A stretch of DNA of 64,000 bases, taken from assembly GCF_023715365.1 (NCBI RefSeq), contig NZ_JAMBNZ010000005.1:124001-188000 (forward strand), given 5' to 3'. How positions within the stretch are numbered: position 1 is the first letter of the stretch; the number at the start of each line of letters is the position of its first letter. Under the pieces are notes generated by a model, which was given only the letters and a program-made list of their open reading frames with translations, was not told the DNA's origin and searched no databases. A program made the position numbers and the translations under genes. The stretch is from Georgenia satyanarayanai (lineage in GTDB: Bacteria; Actinomycetota; Actinomycetes; Actinomycetales; Actinomycetaceae). Below are positions 20,183 through 28,970 of the stretch, in pieces.

Positions 20183-21831
20183 CGGCCCCCCAGGTTCTCG
20201 AGGTCGGGCACGGAGGTGGGGCCGGCGCCGTCGTCGGCGGGGGCGACCGGCGCCTCCCCCGGGTGGAGCGGGAGCGGGGAGGAGGAGATGACGAGACCGG
20301 CCCGCCGCGGCAGCGTGAGGCGGAAGGCGGCGCCCTCGTCCGGCCGGCCCCAGGCCTCCAGGGTGCCGCCGTGGAGACGGGCGTCCTCCAGGGAGATCGA
20401 CAGGCCCAGGCCGGTGCCGCCGGTGGTGCGGGCGCGGGCCGGGTCGGCCCGCCAGAAGCGGTCGAAGACGTGGCTGGCGGCCTCCGGCGTCATGCCGGTG
20501 CCGTGGTCGCGGACGACGACGGCGACGGCGACCTCGTTGACGCCGACCTCGATGTCGATGGGCCGCCCCTCCCCGTGCTCGATCGCGTTGACGAGGAGGT
20601 TGCGCACGATGCGGTCCACGCGCCGCGGGTCCATGTCGGCAGTGCAGGGCCGGCCGGGGCCGGTGACGGTGACCCGTGAGCCGGTGCGCTCGGCGAGCGG
20701 CGCGGCCATCTCGACGGCGTGGGCGACGACGTCCTGCAGGTCGCGCTCCTCGACGTCGAGCAGCGCCGCCCCGGCGTCGAAGCGGCTGATCTCGAGGAGG
20801 TCGGCGAGCATCTGCTCGAAGCGGTCGAGCTGGGTCTGGAGCAGCTCGGCGGAGCGGCGCACGGCGGGGTCGAAGCTGTCCCGGTTGGCGTGGAGGACCT
20901 CGCTCGCCATCCGGATCGTCGTCAGGGGCGTGCGCAGCTCGTGGGAGACGTCGGAGACGAAGCGCTGCTGGAGGCGGGACAGCTCAGCCATCCGCTCGAT
21001 CTGGTCCTGCAGGCTCTCGGCCATCTCGTTGAAGGTGCGCCCCAGGGTGGCGAGCTCGTCGTGCCCGTGGACGTCGAGCCGCTCGTCGAGGAGGCCGTCG
21101 GCGAGCCGCTCGGCCGTGCGCGCCGCCTGCCGCACCGGGCCGAGGACGCGCTGGGCGATGAACCACGTCATCGCGCCGAGGAAGATGAGCAGGACGACGG
21201 CCCCGGCGCTGAGCACCTGGATGACGAGGGTGAGGGTGTCCTCCTCCGGGACGAGGGTGTAGACGGTGTACAGCTCGTGGGTGCCGGCGACGGGGAGCGT
21301 CACCTCCGCGCCGACGATGATGCCCGGGCCCCCACCGGTGCTCAGCGGCAGGGAGATCGACTGCCAGTGCTGCCCGCCGGCCGCGACGGCCGCCCGCATC
21401 TCCTCGGTGAGGACGGCGCCGTCGAGGAGGCGCTCGGGGAGCACCGCGTCGTTGATGAGCACCTGGGCGGACTCCTCGGGGCTGCGCAGCAGCATGCTGC
21501 CGACGACCCCGCCGCCGCCCGCGCGGCTGCCCGCGACGAGGTTGTAGGCCAGCTCCTGGACCTGGGGGGCGGTGTTGGCGATCGCGGCGTCGAAGCTCTG
21601 CTGCGCCGAGCGGGTGCGGGCCGCGGCGTCGGCGAGGATCTCGTCGCGGCGCGCCTCGAACAGACCGTCGCGGATGGTGACGGTGACGACCGCACCGAGG
21701 AGGACGAGGGCCGCGACGCCGACGAGCACCGTCGTCGTCGAGACCCGCAGCCGCAGCGAGGAGCGCCAGCGGTCGACGACGCGACCGGCCCACCCGCGGG
21801 CGCCGGGCTCCTCCTGCGGCGCGGCCCTCAC
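20179..21831 (-). CDS. mtrB: MtrB sensor histidine kinase
   Basis: The protein has 550 residues, starting at the GTG at 21831, which overlaps the mtrA stop (GTGA); the long open frame to 22728 runs antiparallel coding and is ignored. Two membrane helices (about 33-54 and 203-225) bracket an extracytoplasmic sensor. Then come HAMP, HisKA with the phospho-acceptor H297 in [11 protein letters not shown], and HATPase ([41 protein letters not shown]). It senses envelope or osmotic state and controls MtrA. A Pro/Ala-rich tail follows the kinase domain. Confidence 0.95.
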   Translation of the reverse strand: MRAAPQEEPGARGWAGRVVDRWRSSLRLRVSTTTVLVGVAALVLLGAVVTVTIRDGLFEARRDEILADAAARTRSAQQSFDAAIANTAPQVQELAYNLVAGSRAGGGGVVGSMLLRSPEESAQVLINDAVLPERLLDGAVLTEEMRAAVAAGGQHWQSISLPLSTGGGPGIIVGAEVTLPVAGTHELYTVYTLVPEEDTLTLVIQVLSAGAVVLLIFLGAMTWFIAQRVLGPVRQAARTAERLADGLLDERLDVHGHDELATLGRTFNEMAESLQDQIERMAELSRLQQRFVSDVSHELRTPLTTIRMASEVLHANRDSFDPAVRRSAELLQTQLDRFEQMLADLLEISRFDAGAALLDVEERDLQDVVAHAVEMAAPLAERTGSRVTVTGPGRPCTADMDPRRVDRIVRNLLVNAIEHGEGRPIDIEVGVNEVAVAVVVRDHGTGMTPEAASHVFDRFWRADPARARTTGGTGLGLSISLEDARLHGGTLEAWGRPDEGAAFRLTLPRRAGLVISSSPLPLHPGEAPVAPADDGAGPTSVPDLENLGGR

Positions 21832-22511
21832 CGCTGCGTGCTGCCCGCCCGGTACCCGACGCCGCGGACGGTGACGACGACCTCGGGGTTCTCCGGGTCC
21901 TTCTCGATCTTCGCGCGCAGGCGCTGGACGTGGACGTTGACGAGCCGGGTGTCCGCGGCGTGCCGGTAGCCCCAGACCTGCTCGAGGAGCACCTCGCGGC
22001 TGAACACCTGCCAGGGCTTGCGGGCCAGCGCGAGGAGGAGGTCGAACTCGAGCGGGGTGAGCGCGATCGGCTCCCCGTTCCTCGTGACCTGGTGGCCGGC
22101 GACGTCGATGGCGAGGTCCCCGATGGTGAGGCGCTCGGTCTGCGGGCCGGTCGTGCGGCGCAGCCGGGTCTTGACCCGCGCGACGAGCTCCTTGGGCTTG
22201 AAGGGCTTGGGGATGTAGTCGTCCGCCCCGGCCTCGAGGCCCGCGACGACGTCGATGGTGTCGGACTTGGCCGTGAGCATGACGACCGGGACGCCGGACT
22301 CCGCGCGGATGAGCCTGCACACCTCGATGCCGTCGAGCCCCGGGAGCATGAGGTCGAGGAGCACGAGGTCCGGCTCCTCGGCGCGGAACATCTCCAGGGC
22401 CTGTGAGCCGTCGGGACAGGTGACGGTGTCGTAGCCCTCGCCCTGCAGCACGATGCCGATCATCTCGGCGAGCGCGGTGTCGTCGTCGACCACGAGAATT
22501 CGAGCGTTCAT
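21828..22511 (-). CDS. mtrA: MtrA response regulator
   Basis: The protein has 227 residues, starting at the ATG at 22511 (MNARILVVDDDTALAEMI). The receiver domain has the phospho-acceptor D53 (LLDLMLPG) and LTAKSD. The OmpR-type winged helix follows (LTPLEFDLLLALARKPWQVFSREVLLEQVWGYRHAADTRLVNVHVQRLRAKIE). MtrA is an essential or near-essential regulator of cell-wall hydrolases, division and osmoprotectant uptake in actinobacteria. A candidate binding site (38871-38886) precedes the osmoprotectant ABC genes of this window. A divergent membrane-protein gene starts 120 bp away. Confidence 0.95.
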   Translation of the reverse strand: MNARILVVDDDTALAEMIGIVLQGEGYDTVTCPDGSQALEMFRAEEPDLVLLDLMLPGLDGIEVCRLIRAESGVPVVMLTAKSDTIDVVAGLEAGADDYIPKPFKPKELVARVKTRLRRTTGPQTERLTIGDLAIDVAGHQVTRNGEPIALTPLEFDLLLALARKPWQVFSREVLLEQVWGYRHAADTRLVNVHVQRLRAKIEKDPENPEVVVTVRGVGYRAGSTQR

Positions 22512-22631
22512 GCCCACTATCGTCGCACCCACGGCGCCGAATCCGGTGAGCCCCGGGCCATGTCGTGCACCACCGCCCCGGGCCGGCACCCGTCCGTGGC
22601 ACGATGACCGCTACAGAGTGCGGAGGGATCG

Positions 22632-23801
22632 ATGAGCCAGGAACCAGGCCAGCCAGAGCCGGCGTCCCAGCCCTTTGGTGTGCCCGCGCCCGGCCAGTAC
22701 GGCCAGTACGGCCAGCCGCCGGTGCCACCGTCCGGGCAGGACGGCGCGCAGCCGGTCCCGCCCCCCGGTGACTACGGGCAGTACGGCCAGCCCCTCCCGC
22801 CGCCGGGGCAGTACGGCCAGTACGGCCAGTCCCCCGGGCAGGGCGGCTACTACGGCCCCGGCTTCGTCCCGGCGGCGGTGCAGCCCGGCATCGTCCCGCT
22901 GCGCCCGCTCACCCTCGGGGAGATCTACGACGGCGCCTTCCGCGCCATCCGCAGCAACCCGCTCGTGATGTTCGGGCTGGCGATCATCGTCGTCGGCCTC
23001 GGGGCCGTCGTCCAGCTCGCCTTCACCGCGGCGGCCTTCGGCCGGATCGAGCGTGCCGCCCAGGCGGGCGTCGTCGAGCTCGAGGCCTTCTTCAGCGTCG
23101 GGTCCATGGCCGGCGTGCTCCTCAGCTCCGCCGCCGTCAGCCTCGCCACCCTCGTCCTCGAGGGCCTGGCGATCCTCTCGGTCAGCGAGTCCGTGCTGGG
23201 CCGCACGATCACCCTGGGCGAGGTGTGGCAGCGGGCGCGGGGCCGCCTGTGGCGGCTCGTCGTCCTCTCCCTCCTCCTCGGCACCGCCGGGGTGGTGGCC
23301 GTCGTCGGGGCGACCGCGCTCGTCATCGCCCTCGCCGTCGCGCTCGCCGAGGTCTCCGGCGACGGCGTCCTCGTCCTCGTCGTCCTCGTGCCCCTCCTCC
23401 TCCTGCTCCTGGCCGGCATCCTCGCGTTCTTCGCCGTCCGGCTCATGCTCGCCACCTGCGTGATCATGCTCGAGGGGACCGGCGTCCTGGCCTCCATCGC
23501 CCGCTCCTGGCGCCTCACGCGCGGCAGCTTCTGGCGGCTCTTCGGGATCATGCTCCTCACCGTCGTCCTCGTGACGATCCTCGTGAGCATCCTGTCGGTG
23601 CCGTTCTCGATGCTCGGCACCGTCTTCGCGGTGCAAGGTGACATCACGCTGCCGCTCATCCTGTCCTCGATCGGTCAGCTCGTCGGCTCGGCGGTGTCCA
23701 TCCCGGTCATGGCCGCCGTCCTCGCCCTCCTCTACATCGACGTGCGGATGCGCAAGGAGGGCCTGGACGTCGAGCTCGCCCGCGCGGCGCAGGGCGGATG
23801 A
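22632..23801 (+). CDS. Polytopic membrane protein with GQYGQ-rich N-terminus (GDPD-membrane-domain-like)
   Basis: The protein has 389 residues, with GGAGGG upstream of the ATG at 22632. The first 80 residues are low complexity, with tandem GQYGQYGQ and PPPG units. From about 100 there are six hydrophobic segments, including LVMFGLAIIVVGLGAVVQLA, VLVLVVLVPLLLLLLAGILAFFAVR and FGIMLLTVVLVTILVSIL. The pattern RSWRLTRGSFWRLFGIMLLT resembles the membrane domain of glycerophosphodiester phosphodiesterase-like proteins, but no catalytic domain is present. It heads the operon to DUF58 with ATGA-type overlaps. It may assist envelope assembly; the precise role is unknown. Confidence 0.75.
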   Translation: MSQEPGQPEPASQPFGVPAPGQYGQYGQPPVPPSGQDGAQPVPPPGDYGQYGQPLPPPGQYGQYGQSPGQGGYYGPGFVPAAVQPGIVPLRPLTLGEIYDGAFRAIRSNPLVMFGLAIIVVGLGAVVQLAFTAAAFGRIERAAQAGVVELEAFFSVGSMAGVLLSSAAVSLATLVLEGLAILSVSESVLGRTITLGEVWQRARGRLWRLVVLSLLLGTAGVVAVVGATALVIALAVALAEVSGDGVLVLVVLVPLLLLLLAGILAFFAVRLMLATCVIMLEGTGVLASIARSWRLTRGSFWRLFGIMLLTVVLVTILVSILSVPFSMLGTVFAVQGDITLPLILSSIGQLVGSAVSIPVMAAVLALLYIDVRMRKEGLDVELARAAQGG

Positions 23802-24460
23802 GCGCGCGGCTGGGAGTGCCCGTCGAGCCGGACGCGGACGAGGCGCGCCGCTGGGCGCAGGAGGAGCTCTCGCGCAGCGTCTACCATGACGAGCCGAACC
23901 TCCTCGAGCGCGCCTGGGCGTGGTTCCTCGAGCAGCTGCAACGGCTGGTCGAGCTCGACGTGAGCGCGCCGTCCGGGCTCGTGCCGCTCCTCGTCGTCGT
24001 CGGGGCCGCCGTCCTGCTCGTCGTCGTCCTCTACCTCGCGGGTCCCCTCCGGGCCCGCCGCCGTGGCGCGCCGGGCACCTCCCACGCCGTCTTCGACGAC
24101 GCCGACGCCACGAGCGAGGACCTCACCGCCGCCGCCGACGCCGCGGCCCGGCGCCGCGACTGGGCACAGGCGGTCCTCATGCGCTTCCGCGCCGTCATCC
24201 GCTCCCTCGACGAGCGCGCGGTCCTCGACGACCGCCCGGGGTTCACCGCCCACGAGGCGAGCACGGCCGCCGCCCGCCTGCTGCCCGACTGCGCGGACGG
24301 GCTCGTGTGGGCCGGGCGTCTCTTCGACGACGTCTGCTACGGCTCGGCCACGCCCGGGCAGGGGGAGGACGCCCGCCTGCGCGAGCTCGCCGCCGCCGTC
24401 GCGCGCAGCCGGCCCGTCGGCCCGGTGGCCGTGGGCGCGACGTGGGCCGCGGTGCGATGA
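23798..24460 (+). CDS. DUF4129 domain protein
   Basis: The protein has 220 residues; its ATG overlaps the preceding stop. A helical N-terminus (EEARRWAQEELSRSVYHDE region) precedes one membrane helix (about residues 62-84, VPLLVVVGAAVLLVVVLYLAG). The C-terminal DUF4129 domain contains WAQAVLMRFRAVIRSLDERAVL and GFTAHEAS. DUF4129 proteins accompany MoxR/DUF58/DUF4350 genes in actinobacteria and often transglutaminase-like proteins. They are thought to help fold or process exported proteins, but this is not established for this member. Confidence 0.82.
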   Translation: MSARLGVPVEPDADEARRWAQEELSRSVYHDEPNLLERAWAWFLEQLQRLVELDVSAPSGLVPLLVVVGAAVLLVVVLYLAGPLRARRRGAPGTSHAVFDDADATSEDLTAAADAAARRRDWAQAVLMRFRAVIRSLDERAVLDDRPGFTAHEASTAAARLLPDCADGLVWAGRLFDDVCYGSATPGQGEDARLRELAAAVARSRPVGPVAVGATWAAVR

Positions 24461-25611
24461 GCACGGAGGTCCTCGCGCAGGAGACGCCCGTCCGCAGCCG
24501 GCGGCCGGTGCTGTTCCTCGTCGTCGCGGCGCTCGTCGCCGTCGCCGCGGTGGTCGCGATCGTCGTCGGCCGCGGGTCGACGTCCGCGGTGCCGCTCGCC
24601 CCGGACAACCCGCAGCCGGCCGGCGCGCAGGCCGCCGCGACGATCCTGCGCGAGCAGGGCGTGCGGGTCCGCACCGTCTCGACGACCGCCGACGCCATCC
24701 GGGTCGCCGGGCCCGGCGCCACCCTGCTCGTCACGGCCACCGGGCGGCTCGACGACGACCAGCTCGCCGCCGTGCGCGACACCGGCGCGGACCTCGTCCT
24801 CGGCCAGCCCACCTTCCTGCCCGACCTCGAGCCGCTCACCGACCGGGTCGAGCCCTCCCCCGTGGGCAGCGACGTCCCCGTCGCCGCCGCGTGCGCGGAC
24901 CCGGACGCGACGGCCGCCGGCACCCTGTCCCGCAGCGTCGGCGGTGTCGTAGCCCGGGGCGACGACGTCGAGCTCTGCTTCCCCACCGCCGAGGACGCCG
25001 GTGCCCTCGCCACCTGGGAGCAGGACGGCCGCGACGTCGCCGTGCTCGCCGACGCCACCCTGCTGAGCAACGAGCACCTCGCCGACGCCGGCAACGCCGC
25101 CCTCGTGCTGCGCCTGCTCGGCGGCAACGAGCAGCTCATCTGGTACCTGCCGACCGTCGGGGACACCGTGGGCGACGACGGCGCCGGTGGCACGGCCGCA
25201 CTCGTCCCGCCCACCGTCCGGGTGCTGGGCCTGCAGCTGCTCGTGCTCGCCGTCGTCGTCGTCCTGTGGGGCGGGCGGCGGCTGGGGCGGGTGGTGACCG
25301 AGCCGATGCCCGTCGTCGTGCGCTCCGCGGAGACCACCCTCGGGCGGGGGCGGCTGTACCGCCGTGCCCGCGACCACGCCCACGCGGCGGCCGGGCTGCG
25401 CGCCGGCTGCGCCACCCGGGTGGCCGCCCGGCTCGGCGTACCGCCCTCGGCGCGGGCCGAGGTCCTCGTCGCCGCCGTCGCCCGCGCCACCGGGCGCGAG
25501 GAGGCCGCGGTCGGCTCACTCCTGTACGGCCCACCACCGACGTCCGACGCCGGGCTCACCCGACTCACCCGCGAGCTCGACACCCTGGAAAGCGAGGTCC
25601 ACCCGTCGTGA
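24457..25611 (+). CDS. DUF4350 domain membrane protein
   Basis: The protein has 384 residues; the ATG at 24457 overlaps the DUF4129 stop. One N-terminal helix (VLFLVVAALVAVAAVVAIVVG) leads to an exterior GATase-like DUF4350 domain (LAPDNPQPAGAQAAATILRE, TLLVTATGRLDDDQLAAV). A second helix lies near residue 265 (VLGLQLLVLAVVVVLWGG). It ends with a cytosolic helical tail. It is part of the MoxR-DUF58 operon and likely forms a membrane complex with its neighbours. Confidence 0.85.
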   Translation: MSTEVLAQETPVRSRRPVLFLVVAALVAVAAVVAIVVGRGSTSAVPLAPDNPQPAGAQAAATILREQGVRVRTVSTTADAIRVAGPGATLLVTATGRLDDDQLAAVRDTGADLVLGQPTFLPDLEPLTDRVEPSPVGSDVPVAAACADPDATAAGTLSRSVGGVVARGDDVELCFPTAEDAGALATWEQDGRDVAVLADATLLSNEHLADAGNAALVLRLLGGNEQLIWYLPTVGDTVGDDGAGGTAALVPPTVRVLGLQLLVLAVVVVLWGGRRLGRVVTEPMPVVVRSAETTLGRGRLYRRARDHAHAAAGLRAGCATRVAARLGVPPSARAEVLVAAVARATGREEAAVGSLLYGPPPTSDAGLTRLTRELDTLESEVHPS

Positions 25612-26627
25612 GCACCCCCAGCCCCCAGCCCCTGCCGCCGCAGGCGCCCGTCCCGCCGCCGCCCCCCGCGCCGGCGCCCGACTCCCCGCGTGCCCGGCTG
25701 GCCGCGCTCCGCCAGGAGGTGGGCAAGGCCGTCGTCGGTCAGGAGGCGGCGGTGACCGGCCTCGTCATCGGGCTGCTGTGCCGCGGCCACGTCCTGCTCG
25801 AGGGCGTGCCCGGGGTGGCCAAGACCCTCCTCGTGCGCACGCTCGCGGCGAGCCTGGACATGGCCACGACCCGCATCCAGTTCACCCCCGACCTCATGCC
25901 CGGTGACGTCACCGGCTCCCTCGTCTACGACTCACGCACCGCGGAGTTCTCCTTCCGTGAGGGCCCCGTCTTCACCAACCTCATGCTCGCCGACGAGATC
26001 AACCGCACGCCCCCGAAGACGCAGGCCTCGCTCCTCGAGGCGATGGAGGAGCGGCAGGTGTCGGTCGACGGCCGGCCGCGCCCACTGCCCGACCCCTTCA
26101 TGGTCGTCGCCACCCAGAACCCGGTCGAGTACGAGGGCACCTACCCGCTGCCCGAGGCGCAGCTGGACCGCTTCCTCCTCAAGCTCCTCGTCCCGCTGCC
26201 CGAGCGCAGCGACGAGATCGAGGTGCTCAACCGGCACGCGCACGCCTTCGACCCGCGTGACCTTGCCGGGGCGGGCGTGCGCCCGGTCGCCGGGCCGGCG
26301 GACCTCGCCGCCGCCCGCGAGGAGGTCGCCCGCGTCCAGGTCGCGCCCGAGGTGCTCGGCTACGTCGTCGACATCTGCCGGGCGACCCGCACCTCGCCGT
26401 CGCTCTCCCTGGGCGTGTCCCCGCGCGGGGCGACGGCGCTGCTCGCCACCGCGCGCGCGTGGGCCTGGCTCACCGGCCGCGACTACGTCACCCCGGACGA
26501 CGTCAAGGCGCTCGCGCACGCGACCCTGCGCCACCGCGTCCAGCTGCGCGCGGAGGCCGAGCTCGAGGGCGTGACCGCCGAGACCGTCCTGGACGGCGTG
26601 CTGCGCACCGTCCCCGTCCCCCGCTGA
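25608..26627 (+). CDS. MoxR-family AAA+ ATPase
   Basis: The protein has 339 residues; the GTG at 25608 overlaps the DUF4350 stop (GTGA). A proline-rich N-terminus (about 1-28) precedes the AAA+ core: Walker A GVPGVAKT (66-73), Walker B LMLADE (about 125-130), sensor and arginine regions with ATQNPVEYEGTYPLPEAQLDRF. The C-terminal lid contains SLSLGVSPRGATALL. MoxR ATPases act as chaperones for cofactor insertion or complex assembly together with the VWA/DUF58 partner, which is encoded next. Confidence 0.92.
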   Translation: MSTPSPQPLPPQAPVPPPPPAPAPDSPRARLAALRQEVGKAVVGQEAAVTGLVIGLLCRGHVLLEGVPGVAKTLLVRTLAASLDMATTRIQFTPDLMPGDVTGSLVYDSRTAEFSFREGPVFTNLMLADEINRTPPKTQASLLEAMEERQVSVDGRPRPLPDPFMVVATQNPVEYEGTYPLPEAQLDRFLLKLLVPLPERSDEIEVLNRHAHAFDPRDLAGAGVRPVAGPADLAAAREEVARVQVAPEVLGYVVDICRATRTSPSLSLGVSPRGATALLATARAWAWLTGRDYVTPDDVKALAHATLRHRVQLRAEAELEGVTAETVLDGVLRTVPVPR

Positions 26628-26640
26628 CCGTCGTCATGTC

Positions 26641-26764
26641 CAGCCCCCGCTTCGCCGACAGCTGGATCGCGCCCGCACGCCCCCAGCCCTCGTGCCGACA
26701 GCCGGATCTCGCCCGCGCGTGCCACCGCCTCTCCCGCCGACAGCCGGACCCAGCCCGCGCGGTG
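26641..26764 (+). repeat. Three imperfect copies of a 40-42-bp unit between moxR-type and DUF58 genes
   Basis: The core GCCGACAGCYGGATC with a following GCCCGC recurs starting at 26654, 26694 and 26736, spaced 40 and 42 bp. Copy 3 is the most divergent (GGACCCAGCCC). The tract fills almost all of the 154-bp gap. It contains no ORF of its own and no obvious hairpin. Function unknown. Confidence 0.55.
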
Positions 26765-26781
26765 CCGGCGAAGGAGTCGAC

Positions 26782-28074
26782 ATGGCGCTGACCCGGCGCG
26801 CCGTCCTTGTCGCCGCCGCCGGCCTCCTTCCGGTGCTGCTCGTCCCGCGCACGACGACCGTGGTCGCGTGGGTGGCGCTGCTCGTCCTGGCGGTGGTCGC
26901 CGACCTCGTCCTCGCCGCCTCGCCGCGGGCCCTGCGGCGCGAGCGGCAGGTCCCGCACTCGGTGCGGCTGGGCGAGCCGGCGACGTCGACGCTCACCGTC
27001 GTCAACACCGGCAGCCGCCCGGCGCGGCTGCTCGTGAGGGACGCGTGGGTGCCCTCGGCGGGGGCGGAGCGCAACCGGCACCGCCTCACGGTGCCCGCCG
27101 GCGAGGCGCGGCGGGTGCGGACCGCGCTGCGCCCCACCCGGCGCGGTGACCGGGAGGCCGATCTCGTCACGCTGCGCTGCCACGGGCCGCTGGGCCTCGC
27201 CGCCCGGCAGCGTTCCCTGCCCGCCCCGGCGCGCCTGCGGGTGCTGCCGGCCTTCACCTCCCGCCGCCACCTGCCCTCCCGGCTGGCCCGCCTGCGCGAG
27301 ATGGACGGCCGCGCCGCCGTCCTCGTCCGCGGCGAGGGCACCGAGTTCGACTCCCTGCGCGAGTACGTCATCGGCGACGACGCGCGCGCCATCGACTGGC
27401 GGGCGACCGCCCGCGGCGGTGACGTCGTCGTGCGGACGTGGCGGCCCGAGCGTGACCGCCGCGTCCTCATCGTCGTCGACTCCTCCCGCCTCTCCGCGGC
27501 GCGGCTCGGGGAGGCGCCCCGGCTGGAGGCGCAGATCGAGGCGGCGCTCCTGCTCGCCGCGCTCGCGTCGCGGGCCGGTGACCGGGTGGACGTCGTCGCC
27601 GTCGACTCCACCGTTCGGGCGCGGGTCTCGGGTGTGCAGGGGCCCCGGCTCATGTCGGCGCTCGCGGAGGGGCTCGCGACGGTCGAGGCCTCCCTCGTCC
27701 AGGTGAGCTGGCCGACGGTGACCCAGGTGGTGCGCGACACCCTCTCCCAGCGCTCGCTCGTCGTCCTCCTCACCGCGCTCGACACCGCCGCGGTGATGTC
27801 GGACCTGCTGCCCGTCGTCGGGGCGCTGACCCGGGACCACCAGGTGGTGCTCGCCTCCGCCGCGGACGCCGAGGCCGAGGAGATCCGCCGCCGGCGCGGC
27901 ACGAGCGAGGAGGTCTTCGACGCCGCGGCCGCCGAGCGCGCCGGCCTGGAGCGGGCGGCCGCGGCGGCCCGGCTGCGGCGGCGCGGCGTCGAGGTCGTCG
28001 AGGCGACACCGGACGACCTCCCCCCGGCCCTCGCCGACACCTACCTCGCCCTCAAGGCCGCCGGACGCCTGTAG
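26782..28074 (+). CDS. DUF58 (VWA-like) protein, MoxR partner
   Basis: The protein has 430 residues, starting at the ATG at 26782 with GAAGGAG at 5 nt. Two N-terminal membrane helices (about 5-20 and 26-46) are followed by a beta-rich segment. The DUF58 core carries GTEFDSLREYVIGDDARAIDWRATAR and the VWA-like IVVDSSRLSAARLG with DxS. The last third is helical and Glu/Arg/Ala-rich. In this family the protein works with MoxR in assembling envelope or metalloprotein complexes. A 154-bp repeat-filled gap separates it from moxR, so an internal promoter is possible. Confidence 0.85.
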   Translation: MALTRRAVLVAAAGLLPVLLVPRTTTVVAWVALLVLAVVADLVLAASPRALRRERQVPHSVRLGEPATSTLTVVNTGSRPARLLVRDAWVPSAGAERNRHRLTVPAGEARRVRTALRPTRRGDREADLVTLRCHGPLGLAARQRSLPAPARLRVLPAFTSRRHLPSRLARLREMDGRAAVLVRGEGTEFDSLREYVIGDDARAIDWRATARGGDVVVRTWRPERDRRVLIVVDSSRLSAARLGEAPRLEAQIEAALLLAALASRAGDRVDVVAVDSTVRARVSGVQGPRLMSALAEGLATVEASLVQVSWPTVTQVVRDTLSQRSLVVLLTALDTAAVMSDLLPVVGALTRDHQVVLASAADAEAEEIRRRRGTSEEVFDAAAAERAGLERAAAAARLRRRGVEVVEATPDDLPPALADTYLALKAAGRL

Positions 28075-28120
28075 CGCCGCCCCCGCCGGGGGACGGGGTG
28101 CGGGCGCCGGGCGACCGCCC

Positions 28121-28133
28121 TACCGTGAGCATC
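28121..28133 (+). promoter_or_regulatory. Leaderless -10 of the ChbG/HpnK-type gene
   Basis: TACCGT (28121-28126) is followed by 7 nt and the GTG at 28134. This favours the start at 28134 over the in-frame GTG at 28125, which overlaps the hexamer. Confidence 0.55.
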
Positions 28134-28970
28134 GTGAAGCGCCAGCTCGTCATCACGGCGGACGACCTCGGGGCGGACGCCGACATCAACGCCACCATCG
28201 TGGACCTCATGCTCGACGGGCTGGTCTCGGCTACTACCCTCATCCCGGTTGCGCCGGCCGCCGAGGACGCCGTCCGCCGCCTCCGCGCCGCGGGTCTGGA
28301 CGAGCCTCGACTCCACGTCGCCCTGTCCACCGGCCACGAGTGGGCCGGGTGGCGTCCCCTGGCCGCGGGCGTCGACTCGCTCACCGACCCCGACGGCGCG
28401 CTCCCGGTCCAGGGAGGCGTCGCCGAGCACCGGGCCATCCCCGCAGACGTCGCCCGCGAGATGGCCGCCCAGCTCGGGTGGATGCGGTCCGCGGGCCTGC
28501 GTCCCCGCGCCCTCGACTCCCACTCCGGCACGCTCTACGGGCTGCACGGGCGCTCGCTCGCGGACACCGCCGTCGACTTCTGCGCCGCCCACGGGCTCGA
28601 CTTCCGGCTGCCGCGGCGGCTCGGGCCGGTGCTCGGGATGGCGGCGCGCGGGCTGCGGACGGCCCACCGCGGAGCGGTGGCCCGCGCCGACGAGCTCGGT
28701 GTGCGGCTGCCCGAGGTGCTCATCAGCGCGTGGCTGCCGGGCCGGCTGACGCTGAGCTACCCGCAGCTGCGCGCCGAGGTCCTCTCCCAGCTGCGGCGCC
28801 TGCCGCCGGGGACGTCGGAGCTCATGGTGCACCCGGCGTCCCGGTCGGCCGCGGCGCGGCTGCCGGCGGCGGACGGCCGCAAGCGCCTGTGGGAGCTGCG
28901 GCTCCTGCGCGACCCCGTCTTCCACCGCACCCTGCGACGGGAGGGCATCACGGTCGTCCCGGCGTGGTGA
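28134..28970 (+). CDS. ChbG/HpnK-type (YdjC) carbohydrate deacetylase
   Basis: The protein has 278 residues and opens with KRQLVITADDLGADADIN, the YdjC metal-binding start. Further motifs are LHVALSTGHEW, a region with PRALDSHSGTLYGLHG, and ELMVHPASRS, supplying aspartate and histidine ligands. The family deacetylates N-acetylated oligosaccharides such as chitobiose or hopanoid sugars. It sits between DUF58 and the convergent spoIIM gene with only 59 bp after DUF58, which is not an arrangement I associate with this cluster. Confidence 0.8.
   Translation: MKRQLVITADDLGADADINATIVDLMLDGLVSATTLIPVAPAAEDAVRRLRAAGLDEPRLHVALSTGHEWAGWRPLAAGVDSLTDPDGALPVQGGVAEHRAIPADVAREMAAQLGWMRSAGLRPRALDSHSGTLYGLHGRSLADTAVDFCAAHGLDFRLPRRLGPVLGMAARGLRTAHRGAVARADELGVRLPEVLISAWLPGRLTLSYPQLRAEVLSQLRRLPPGTSELMVHPASRSAAARLPAADGRKRLWELRLLRDPVFHRTLRREGITVVPAW

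Noticed and set aside
20179-22728. N-terminally extended mtrB frame to 22728
   Set aside because: The extension is the antisense-like reading through mtrA on the same strand in another frame; the GTG at 21831 with GTGA overlap is the natural start.
26692-26781. N-terminal extension of DUF58 into the repeat tract
   Set aside because: The extension encodes repeat-derived Pro/Arg residues; the ATG at 26782 has a good ribosome-binding site and begins the membrane helix.
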